Source: Stella humosa (GTDB lineage: Bacteria > Pseudomonadota > Alphaproteobacteria > ATCC43930 > Allostellaceae). From it: DNA of 64,000 nt. The notes under the pieces are model-generated. The model had not been told where the DNA came from and did no database searches. It saw nothing but the letters and a program-made list of their open reading frames with translations. Every line of letters starts with the position of its first letter. Position 1 is the first letter of the stretch. Positions 57,497 to 64,000 of this stretch are shown here, one piece after another. The stretch covers positions 186,001 to 250,000 of the forward strand of contig NZ_AP019700.1 of NCBI RefSeq assembly GCF_006738645.1. Reading direction: 5' to 3'. The position numbers and the translations under genes are program-made.

Positions 57497-58754
57497 TGGC
57501 CGACCCCGTCCAGGCGCAGTACCAGGCCTATCCCTATCCCGCGCGCGACCCGGCGGACGAGCGCCGGCGCCTGATCACCGGGTCGCCCAGCCACCTGCTG
57601 GAGATCGACCACTATATCTACGGCGCTCGCCGCGATCCGGCCTGGCCGTTCCGGGTGCTGTTCGCCGGCGGCGGCACCGGCGACGGCGCCATCATGCTGG
57701 CCCAGCAACTGGCCGATCGCGGCCAGCCGGCCGAGATCGTCCACCTGGACCTGTCCGCGGCATCGCGGCGGGTGGCGGAAGCGCGCGCCCGGGTTCGCGG
57801 GCTGGCCAACATCCGCTTCGAAACCGGCTCGCTGCTGGATGCCGGCACGCTCGGCCGCTTCGACTATGTCGACTGCTGCGGCGTGCTCCACCACCTCGAA
57901 GACCCCGAGGCGGGGCTGCGCGCGCTGGCCGGCGCGCTGGCGCCGGGCGGCGGCGTCGGCATCATGGTCTATGGCGAGCTGGGCCGGTCGGGCGTCTACG
58001 AGACGCAGGACCTGCTGCGCCGGCTGCCCCGCCCGCCCGCCCGGCGGCCGAGCGCGTGGCACTGGCCCGGCACCTGGTGCGCGCCCTGCCGGAAACCAAC
58101 CTGCTGCGCCGCAACCCGCTGCTGGGCGACCATCTGTCGAGCGATGCCGGGCTGTTCGACCTGCTGCTGCATGCGCGCGACCGCGCCTACCGCGTGCCGG
58201 GCGTGCTGGCGCTGCTGGCCGCGGCCGGCCTGCGCCTGGTCAGCTTTATCGAGCCGATCCGCTACCGGCCGGAGACCTGGACGTCGGACCCTGCGGTCCG
58301 TCGGCGCCTGGGCGAGATGGACGAGCCCGACCGCATGGCCGCGGCCGAGCTGCTGTCGTCGGCAATGAAGGTGCATATCGCCTACGCCGTCGCGGCCGAT
58401 CGCCGTGAGGATACCCAGGCCCGGCCGACGCCGTCGGCCATCCCGGTGCTGCGCGACCTCGATCCCCAGGCGCTGGCGCGGACGCTGAAGCCGGGGGTGC
58501 CGCTGACCGTGCGATTCGACGGGCAACCGCTGGCGCTGCCCTTGCCGGCGCTGGCCGGCCCCATCGTCGCCCGCTGCGACGGGCGTCGCACCGTGGCTGA
58601 CATCCAGAATGATCTGCGGGAAACGGTCGACCGCCGGCTCGACGACCGCGCGTTCCAGGCAGCGTTCGCGCCGACCTACGCGGCATTGAACGGCATCAAC
58701 CGGATGCTGATATCGGGCTACGGCGCGGAGCGCACCGGGATCGTCGGAATCTGA
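57496..58754 (+). pseudogene. class I SAM-dependent methyltransferase, broken by a frameshift at a (CCCG)4 tract
   Basis: The 5' part (57496 to about 58030) encodes a methyltransferase: YQAYPYPARDPADERR, motif I VLFAGGGTGDG, acidic IVHLDLS, and DYVDCCGVLHHLEDP. The 3' part (about 58040 to 58754) continues in the -1 frame as ERVALARHLVRALPETNLL to GYGAERTGIVGI, reading well with typical codon use. The switch lies in GCCCCGCCCGCCCGCCCGG. One more base, or one more CCCG unit, would restore a single protein of about 419 residues. As read, translation of frame 1 would end at 58368 in nonsense. It may be a true mutation, phase variation, -1 recoding or a sequence error. Coupled to the quinone reductase gene. 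Confidence 0.85.
58028..58043 (+). repeat. (CCCG)4 tetranucleotide repeat at the frameshift
   Basis: Four CCCG units at 58028-58043, preceded by one C and followed by G. It lies exactly where the methyltransferase gene changes frame; gain of one unit would repair the frame. Confidence 0.9.
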
Positions 58755-58760
58755 AAGAAC

Positions 58761-58793
58761 GAACGGCCGGACGGGGGGACCGTCCGGCCGTTC
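58761..58793. terminator. perfect 14-bp stem-loop between convergent genes
   Basis: GAACGGCCGGACGG (58761-58774) and its exact complement (58780-58793) enclose a GGGGA loop, 6 bp after the methyltransferase stop codon. No T-run follows, but the strong hairpin between convergent genes suggests a bidirectional terminator or 3'-end protection. Confidence 0.6.
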
Positions 58794-58819
58794 CTGGGCG
58801 GCCGCGGGAACGGGTGGGG

Positions 58820-58851
58820 GCCGGCCGCGCCAGAAGTCAGCCGCGCCAGAA
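58820..58851 (-). repeat. two-unit tandem repeat across the DUF1127 stop codon
   Basis: On the minus strand TTCTGGCGCGGC is repeated with a 16-bp period (58836-58851, then 58820-58835). In the first unit it is followed by TGAC, giving the stop codon; in the second by CGGC. Confidence 0.85.
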
Positions 58852-59073
58852 GGGCTTGTCGTGCTCGCCCAGGGCCTGCGACCGGGTCAGGCCGAGGTCG
58901 CGCAGCATGCGGTCGTCCATCTGCGCCAGATGGACACGCTGGCGATAGCGGTCGTTCCAGTCGACGAGGCCGGCGAACAGCCGGGTCAGCAGGTTCCCCG
59001 GACGGATGGCCAGGGTGCCGACGGACGGCGCGAGGCCAGGACCGCGAGCCGGGCTCAGGGAAGGGGAAGCCAT
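58837..59073 (-). CDS. DUF1127 domain protein
   Basis: A 78-aa protein whose C-terminal half is a DUF1127 domain (YRQRVHLAQMDDRMLRDLGLTRSQALGEHDKPFW). Small DUF1127 proteins of alphaproteobacteria bind RNA or act in phosphate, carbon and RNA metabolism, by family knowledge. The ATG at 59073 has GGAG 9 bp upstream; an ATG at 59088 would add MEYPT. The AT-rich 212-bp upstream region is shared with the divergent LysR gene. Confidence 0.88.
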   Translation of the reverse strand: MASPSLSPARGPGLAPSVGTLAIRPGNLLTRLFAGLVDWNDRYRQRVHLAQMDDRMLRDLGLTRSQALGEHDKPFWRG

Positions 59074-59285
59074 AGTGGGGTACTCCATCGCTCTTCGGAC
59101 GTCATCGGAGCCGGTCCAGACGACCCGTCGTGCCCACCCCTGCGCGGGGTGGTCCGCGAGGATTAGGATAAGAAGGGCTGGGCCGGGAAGTTCCGTACAT
59201 CTTTCATATGACTTGAAATAATGGTGATTTTGCGGAAGAACAAACGATGAATTTTCATGCGAACGATCAATTGAGCTAATCCATC

Positions 59286-60170
59286 ATGCGCCGGGAACTG
59301 CCACCGCTGAATGCGCTCCGGGCCTTCGAGGCGGCGGGCCGCCTGCTCAGCTTCACGCGGGCCGCCGACGAACTGGCCGTGACCCAGGCCGCCGTCAGCC
59401 ACCAGATCAAGAGCCTGGAGGAATGGCTGGGGGTGCTGCTGTTCCACCGCATGCCGCGCCGTCTGGCCCTGACCGATGCGGGGCGCGAGCTGCTGGTTTC
59501 CATCCGCGATGCCTTCGATCGCATCGAGGGATCGGTCGCCCGCGCCAGGCGCGACGATGGCGGCGGGCCGTTGACGGTGACGGTCGTGCCGTCCTTTGCC
59601 GCCAAGTGGCTGGTGCCGCGGCTTGGCCGCTTCCAGGCGGAGCATCCCGACATCGAGGTGCGAATCGCTGCCGACACCCGCCTGTCGAGTTTCGACGACG
59701 GGGTCGACGTGGCGATCCGGGCCGGCCGCGGCCATTGGCCGGGGCTGGTGTGCGAGCGGCTGATGAGCGAGGCGCTCTATCCCGTGTGCAGCCCGCGGCT
59801 ACTGGCCGGGGCGCTGCCCCTGTGCGAGCCCCAGGACCTGCGCCACCACACCCTGCTGCATGACGATTTCGAGCATGACTGGCGGATGTGGCTGCATGCC
59901 GCCGGCGTCGACGGGGTCGACTGGCGGCGCGGCCCGCGCTTCAGCGATTCCAGCATGGTGGTGCAGGCGGCGGTGGAAGGGCAGGGGATCGCCCTGGCGC
60001 GCAGCGCGTTGGCCCAGGAGGACCTGAAGGCGGGGCGGCTGGTGCGGCCGTTCCGAATCGATATCGCGAGCGATCTTGCCTACTACATCGTCTGCCCGGC
60101 GGCGCACACGGGCCGAGCAAAAGTGCGGGCCTTCCGCGACTGGTTGATGCGCGAGGCGGCCGCGGCCTAA
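59286..60170 (+). CDS. LysR family transcriptional regulator, GcvA-like
   Basis: A 294-aa LysR regulator. LPPLNALRAFEAAGRLLSFTRAADELAVTQAAVSHQIKSLE is the typical GcvA/AmpR opening, and FSDSSMVVQAAVEGQGIALARSALA lies in the effector domain. GcvA relatives control glycine cleavage or beta-lactamase; the target here is unknown, with the divergent DUF1127 gene and the NCS2 permease downstream as candidates. An ATGAATTTTCAT inverted repeat at 59247-59258 lies 28 bp before the start and could be an autoregulatory site. Confidence 0.93.
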   Translation: MRRELPPLNALRAFEAAGRLLSFTRAADELAVTQAAVSHQIKSLEEWLGVLLFHRMPRRLALTDAGRELLVSIRDAFDRIEGSVARARRDDGGGPLTVTVVPSFAAKWLVPRLGRFQAEHPDIEVRIAADTRLSSFDDGVDVAIRAGRGHWPGLVCERLMSEALYPVCSPRLLAGALPLCEPQDLRHHTLLHDDFEHDWRMWLHAAGVDGVDWRRGPRFSDSSMVVQAAVEGQGIALARSALAQEDLKAGRLVRPFRIDIASDLAYYIVCPAAHTGRAKVRAFRDWLMREAAAA

Positions 60171-60221
60171 TCTCTGCAGTGAACCAGCGGGCGGTATGGA
60201 CAGTGGAGAGCGCTACCCTGA

Positions 60222-61925
60222 ATGGACCGTAAATCCCAACTGCTGGTCTACGGTCGTGAGGACCGTCTGCCGCCGCATCGCCTTGCCGCCTTGGCATTTC
60301 AGCACCTGATCCTGCTCCTGATGTTCCTGGTCTACCCGGTCATGGTGGGCCGGGGCCTTGGCCTGTCCGACCAGGCCGAGCTGCCGTTCCTGACCATGGC
60401 CATCCTGGCGATCGGGCTCGGCACCGTCGTCCAGTCGCTGCCCGCACCCTGGGGCAGCGGCCATCTGCACGTGCACCAGCCCTCGCCCATCTTCCTGCCG
60501 CTGGCCTTGCAGACGTTGCCGTTCGGCGGGCTGGCGGCACTGGCCCCGCTCGTCGTCGTCGCCGGGGTGACGCAACTGGCGCTGGCGCGCAGCCTGCGCT
60601 GGCTTCGCCGTGCCTTCCCGCCGGAGGTGATCGGCATCGTCGTCATCCTGCTCGGCCTGTCGCTGGTGCCGGGGGCGCTCGAGCGGTGCCTGGAAGAGGA
60701 CGGGCGCGGCGAGGCCGGCATCGGCCCGATGGTGGCCGGGGTGACGCTGGCCATCATCGTCGGCACGGCGATCTATGGCCGCGGTCCCTGGCGCCTGTTC
60801 AGCCTGATGATCGGCACGGGTGCCGGCATCGGCCTGTCGATCGCGTTCGGCCTGTTCTCGCCGGGCGACCTGCGGCGTCTGGCGGATACGCCGGTGTTCG
60901 CCCTGCCGCGGATTGCCTTCGATGGCTGGATCTTCAACTGGAACCTGCTGCCGCTGGTGCTGCTGATCGCCTGCGTGCACACGCTGGATGCGATGGGGGC
61001 CCATGTCAGCGCCCAGAAGCTGGCCGACGCCGACTGGCAGCGCACCGATACCGCGACGGCCGAGCGCGCGATCCGCGCCGTGGGCGGCGGCAATATCCTG
61101 GCCGGGCTGCTGGGCGGCTATCCCGCGGGCCTGTCTTCGTCCAGCGTCGGGCTCTCCTTCACCAGCGGGGCGGTGGCGTGGCGCATCGGCGTGCTGACCG
61201 GCCTTCTTGGCATGGCCTGCGCCTTCATTCCCAAGATCGCGATGTTCCTGGCGATCCTGCCCGAGCCGGTGGTGGGGGCCATCGTCCTGAACGCGGCCGC
61301 CTTCATGATCGCGGCGGGGATGGAGCTGGTCTTCTCGCGCATGCTCAACACCCGGCGGATCTTCATGGTCGGCCTGTCGATCATCGCCGGCATGGCGGCC
61401 CTGCTGCGACCGGAACTGGCCCTGTCGGCGCCGGACTGGCTGAAGCCGGTCATGGGCTCGCCGCTGTTCGTGGGCTCGCTGGTCGCGGTCGGGCTGAACC
61501 TGCTGTTCCGCATCGGCATCTCGGAGCAGGAGCGGCTGGACCTGACGGCGGAAGACCCGCTGCCGATCCGCCTGCGCGACTTCTTCGAGCGCAAGGGCCA
61601 GCAATGGGGCCTGCGCCGGACGCTGGTAGACCATGCCCAACTCGGCACCATGCAGGCGGTCGAGACGCTGTTCGAATCGGGAATACTGGCAGCACCCGGG
61701 GTCCAGGTGTCCCTGCGCTACGACGACCTGCACCTGGATGTCGTCATTGCCTATGCGGGCGAGCCGCTGCCGATCGGCGCCCCCCGGCCGACGCCGGACG
61801 AACTGATGGAAGACGATGCCGCCCTGCTGAAGATGACCGCCCACATCGTGGCCGGCCTGGCGGACGGCTGCCGGCTCCGCACCGACGGAACCGGCAACCG
61901 GCTGGAACTGCGCTTCGAGTCCTGA
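60222..61925 (+). CDS. NCS2-type purine/uracil permease with a C-terminal HATPase-like domain
   Basis: A 567-aa protein. Residues about 20-430 are a nucleobase:cation symporter-2 (xanthine/uracil permease) with about 12-14 helices: VLLIACVHTLDAMGAHVSAQKL, GGYPAGLSSSSVGLSFTSG, ILPEPVVGAIVLNAAAFMIA. After about residue 445 comes a 120-residue soluble domain (QWGLRRTLVDHAQLGTMQAVETLFESG ... DGTGNRLELRFES). Its pattern resembles an RsbW/HATPase_c_2 fold with the catalytic Asn box degenerate. Most NCS2 carriers end soon after the last helix, so this is an uncommon fusion. It converges on the aminotransferase. Confidence 0.82.
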   Translation: MDRKSQLLVYGREDRLPPHRLAALAFQHLILLLMFLVYPVMVGRGLGLSDQAELPFLTMAILAIGLGTVVQSLPAPWGSGHLHVHQPSPIFLPLALQTLPFGGLAALAPLVVVAGVTQLALARSLRWLRRAFPPEVIGIVVILLGLSLVPGALERCLEEDGRGEAGIGPMVAGVTLAIIVGTAIYGRGPWRLFSLMIGTGAGIGLSIAFGLFSPGDLRRLADTPVFALPRIAFDGWIFNWNLLPLVLLIACVHTLDAMGAHVSAQKLADADWQRTDTATAERAIRAVGGGNILAGLLGGYPAGLSSSSVGLSFTSGAVAWRIGVLTGLLGMACAFIPKIAMFLAILPEPVVGAIVLNAAAFMIAAGMELVFSRMLNTRRIFMVGLSIIAGMAALLRPELALSAPDWLKPVMGSPLFVGSLVAVGLNLLFRIGISEQERLDLTAEDPLPIRLRDFFERKGQQWGLRRTLVDHAQLGTMQAVETLFESGILAAPGVQVSLRYDDLHLDVVIAYAGEPLPIGAPRPTPDELMEDDAALLKMTAHIVAGLADGCRLRTDGTGNRLELRFES

Positions 61926-61935
61926 CGCCGTCAGG
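61921..61935. other. palindrome containing both stop codons of convergent genes
   Basis: CCTGACG-C-CGTCAGG is a perfect 15-bp inverted repeat. The TGA of the permease (61923-61925) and, on the other strand, the TGA of the aminotransferase (61931-61933) occupy its mirrored positions. Confidence 0.7.
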
Positions 61936-63124
61936 CAAGCAGGGGGGCCATCCGGTCCATCGCCTTGTGCAGGCGCTCCGGTGCGCTGGCGAAGCACAGG
62001 CGCAAATAGCCCTCGCCGCCCGCGCCGAAGGCGATGCCGGGCGCGATGCCGACCTTGGATTCGCGCACCAGCCGCTTGGCGAACTCCAGGCTGTCGTCCA
62101 TCCCGTCAACCGCGAAGAAGGCATAGAAGGCCGCGTCCGGGCGGGCGATGCGCACGCGCGGGAAGCGCGACAGGCCCTGCAGCACCACCTCGCGCCCGAC
62201 GCGGCAGCGCTCCACCATCTGGGCCAGGAATTCCTCGCCCTCGTTGATCGCGGCCAGCGCGCCATGCTGCAGGAAGGCGGGCGAGCCCGAGGTGTTGAAC
62301 TGCGTCAGCTTGGCCAGCAGGTCGCCGAAATTGTCGGGCGAGGTGATCCAGCCCAGCCGCCAGCCGGTCATCGCCCACGGCTTGGAGAAGCTCTGGACCA
62401 CGATCAGCGGGTCGTCCGGGCCGGCATGCTCCAGGAACGAGGGGGCGACCGGCCGGTCGTAGACGATGCGCGCATAGACCTCGTCGGCGACCAGCCAGAT
62501 CCGCCGCGCGCGGCAGAAGTCCAGCAGCGCCTTCTGCATTTCCGACGGCATGGTCCAGCCGGTCGGGTTGTTGGGCGTGTTGACGAAGATGAGGCGGGTC
62601 CGATCGTCGACGGCCGCGAACAGGCGGTCGAGGTCGAGGCTCCAGCTTGAGCCGTCGAAGGTGAGGTCGACCATCCGCGGCTCGCCCTGCTGGATCTCGA
62701 CGCAGGAGACGATGTTGGGCCAGATCGGGCCGATGATGACGGCATTGTCGCCGGGGCCAACCAGCGCCTGGCAGGTCAGCAGGATCGCCTGCATGCCCGA
62801 GCCCGAGACGGTGATCCGCTCCGGCCCGCAGTCGATGCCGTAGACGCGCTGCGTATAGGCGGCGATCGCGTCGCGCAACTCGGGGATGCCGCGCTGCCAC
62901 GTATAGAAGGTCTCGCCCGCCTGCAGGGCCTTGGTGGCGGCCGCGTTGATGAAGTCGGGCGTCGTCAGGTCGCCCTCGCCGAACCACAGCGGGATGACGT
63001 CCGGGTCGCCGCGCCCGACCATCGCCACCTCGCCGATCTTGGAGCTGGGAAGGATGCCGGCGGCCGGACGCACCGGGGCCGCGAAGGACAGGCGGTCGGC
63101 GAGCGAGGCGGTCTGGTCGGTCAT
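61931..63124 (-). CDS. class I/II PLP-dependent aminotransferase
   Basis: A 397-aa fold-type I aminotransferase. The PLP lysine is K248 in SFSKPWAMTGWRLGW; NTPNNPTG and VADEVYARIVYD supply the ring-contacting Asn, Asp and Tyr; the substrate-carboxylate Arg lies in GYLRLCFA. It is of aspartate-aminotransferase type, substrate not predictable. The ATG at 63124 gives MTDQTASLADRL. Upstream is a 228-bp region with four 15-bp tandem repeats. Confidence 0.93.
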   Translation of the reverse strand: MTDQTASLADRLSFAAPVRPAAGILPSSKIGEVAMVGRGDPDVIPLWFGEGDLTTPDFINAAATKALQAGETFYTWQRGIPELRDAIAAYTQRVYGIDCGPERITVSGSGMQAILLTCQALVGPGDNAVIIGPIWPNIVSCVEIQQGEPRMVDLTFDGSSWSLDLDRLFAAVDDRTRLIFVNTPNNPTGWTMPSEMQKALLDFCRARRIWLVADEVYARIVYDRPVAPSFLEHAGPDDPLIVVQSFSKPWAMTGWRLGWITSPDNFGDLLAKLTQFNTSGSPAFLQHGALAAINEGEEFLAQMVERCRVGREVVLQGLSRFPRVRIARPDAAFYAFFAVDGMDDSLEFAKRLVRESKVGIAPGIAFGAGGEGYLRLCFASAPERLHKAMDRMAPLLA

Positions 63125-63223
63125 TGGCGATGCCCTCGTGGGGAAGCGGCGGCGGAAACGGCCGGCAATCTCGCAAAGGCCTGCCGCAGAGGCAACGTTA
63201 ATCCCGGAGGAGTGGTGGGCGCC

Positions 63224-63283
63224 GGGGAACCGGACGTTGGGGAACCGGACGTTGGGGAACCGGGCGCCGGGGAACCGCACGGG
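63224..63283 (+). repeat. four-unit 15-bp tandem repeat between divergent genes
   Basis: Units at 63224, 63239, 63254 and 63269, each GGGGAACCGSRCGNN; the first two are identical. It lies between the divergent aminotransferase and the gene at 63353, upstream of both starts, and could affect either promoter. Confidence 0.92.
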
Positions 63284-63352
63284 GGCAGGGTCGTTGCGAT
63301 ATGGCGCGGCTTCGGCCTTCCCCTTCATCCGATTTCATGCTTTGCAAAGCGC

Positions 63353-63814
63353 ATGTGGCTCGACGATCCCGATATCGACCTGCGGTGGATTCTGTCCGCC
63401 GACATTCTCCACCTGCAGCGCGCCTGCGAGCGCAGCGGCGTGCCGCTGACCGTCTTTCGGCCCGACCAGTCGGAGAATTCCCGCCTGACGCTGACCGATC
63501 GCACGGCGACCGTCGTGCATCCCAGCCGGGACTGCCCCAGCTCGCGGGAGTTCATGGTGCTGGTGGCCCACCTGCTGGTGTCGGCCCAGCCCTTCAGCTT
63601 CCAGGTGGCCGGATTCGACCATCGCGACCGCTCGCTGCGCGGCATGCTGCGCCTCAACCCCAGCATCGCGCCCGCGACCCTGCGCATCCTGACCGATATC
63701 GGCATGAGCCAGGAGCGCGAAGCCTATGAGGACATCTCGCACCGGATCGAGGAGGCGTTCGCCGCCCTGAAGCGGCAGATCAGCCACTCCCCGATCATTC
63801 TCGAGGACGACTGA
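63353..63814 (+). CDS. hypothetical protein, no family recognised
   Basis: A 153-aa soluble protein with mixed strands and helices (MWLDDPDIDLRWILSADI, ATVVHPSRDCPSSREFM, ISHRIEEAFAALKRQI). No signal peptide, membrane helix or known motif is seen. The ATG at 63353 is chosen; the frame is open further upstream across the 15-bp repeats, giving a GEPDV-type repeat that is probably not translated. Codon use fits a real gene. Confidence 0.7.
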   Translation: MWLDDPDIDLRWILSADILHLQRACERSGVPLTVFRPDQSENSRLTLTDRTATVVHPSRDCPSSREFMVLVAHLLVSAQPFSFQVAGFDHRDRSLRGMLRLNPSIAPATLRILTDIGMSQEREAYEDISHRIEEAFAALKRQISHSPIILEDD

Positions 63815-63816
63815 AC

Positions 63817-63866
63817 GCCTCAGTCGGCCAACGCTCTCAGTCTGCCAGCGCTCTCAATCTGCCAGC
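63817..63866 (-). repeat. three-unit 17-bp tandem repeat across a stop codon
   Basis: Units 63850-63866, 63833-63849 and 63817-63832 on the minus strand each carry GCTGGCAGAYTGAGAGC or a near variant. The TGA in the first (63854-63856) is the stop codon of the minus-strand gene that enters from the right edge. Confidence 0.85.
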
Positions 63867-64000
63867 CACGCTTCCCGGTTGGCATCGACGAAGGCGTCGT
63901 CGTTCAATTCGGGATATGCCGCCAGCACGCGGTCGATCTCGGCCGCCTGGCCGGGGCTCAGCGTCTCGTCCGGGTCCAGGCACCAGGTGCCGGCCATCAG
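63854..64000 (-). CDS. C-terminal end of an unidentified protein, start outside window
   Basis: The last 48 codons of a minus-strand gene, ending ...AFVDANREAWLAD. The visible part (LDPDETLSPGQAAEIDRVLAAYP) is acidic and helical. Too little is seen to name the family. Its stop codon lies inside a three-unit tandem repeat. Confidence 0.6.
   Translation of the reverse strand: MMAGTWCLDPDETLSPGQAAEIDRVLAAYPELNDDAFVDANREAWLAD

Noticed and set aside
63212-63352. An N-terminal GEPDV-type repeat extension of the gene at 63353
   Set aside because: It exists only because the 15-bp repeats are multiples of 3; no ATG or ribosome site supports translation there.

Overview
The window is about 70% G+C and almost completely filled with genes. 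It looks like the chromosome of an alphaproteobacterium of the Rhodospirillales type. The evidence is a Suv3-like RNA helicase, an S4-domain protein, a 7Fe ferredoxin and a CarD regulator in a row; rpmH-rnpA-yidD-yidC-yihA-argB in a row; minC-minD-minE; a DUF1127 protein; and many ABC transporters and LysR regulators. I cannot name the species. I see no rRNA, prophage, insertion sequence or CRISPR array. No gap between genes exceeds 300 bases.

Layout. 1-2.6 kb (minus): a flavoprotein cut by the window edge, a PEP-mutase/isocitrate-lyase-like enzyme and a beta-carbonic anhydrase. 2.8-5.8 kb: a methyltransferase, a HepT/MntA toxin-antitoxin pair just downstream of tRNA-Ser(GGA), a small Cys-rich secreted protein and a small membrane protein. 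5.8-10.5 kb (minus): lepA, a glycosyltransferase and htpG. 10.7-17.1 kb (plus): helicase, S4 protein, SDR, fdxA, a CarD with a very long tail, and a phosphatase-like protein whose metal ligands are missing. 17.2-19.8 kb (minus): a small secreted protein and minE/minD/minC. 20-27.8 kb: a PLP enzyme, a SLAC1/TehA-type channel, two tandem Old Yellow Enzymes, a carboxymuconolactone decarboxylase, a 3-hydroxyisobutyrate dehydrogenase-like enzyme, a lactonase-like hydrolase and a LysR regulator.

27.9-36.2 kb: a secreted protein made almost only of seven 9-residue repeats, two overlapping LigB/DODA dioxygenases, a lower-G+C Fic protein, the ugpBAEC glycerol-3-phosphate transporter (minus) and a YgjP-type metalloprotease. 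36.3-44.4 kb: two Bcr/CflA efflux pumps, then a Pot-type ABC transporter of four genes joined to a gamma-glutamyltransferase. 44.4-47.3 kb (minus): a flavin disulfide reductase translationally coupled to a sensor kinase with no response regulator. 47.4-52.5 kb: the ribosome/RNase P/membrane-insertase block, argB and a HAD hydrolase. 52.5-64 kb: a membrane protein, a YddA/SbmA-like ABC exporter, asparaginase II, a quinone oxidoreductase, a frameshifted methyltransferase, DUF1127, a GcvA-like LysR, an NCS2 permease with an extra C-terminal domain, an aminotransferase, and two unknown genes, the last cut by the edge.

The most unusual signal is not a gene. At seven gene ends the last codons, the stop codon and a few following bases are repeated two or three times in tandem (periods 14-21 bp): 7667, 14246, 17091, 42720, 56448, 58820 and 63817. 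Two further 15-16 bp tandem arrays (24632, 63224) lie away from stop codons. Other points worth a look are the nonapeptide-repeat protein, the pseudo-phosphatase next to CarD, the tails on CarD and MinE, the permease fusion, and a (CCCG)4 tract exactly where the methyltransferase loses its frame.
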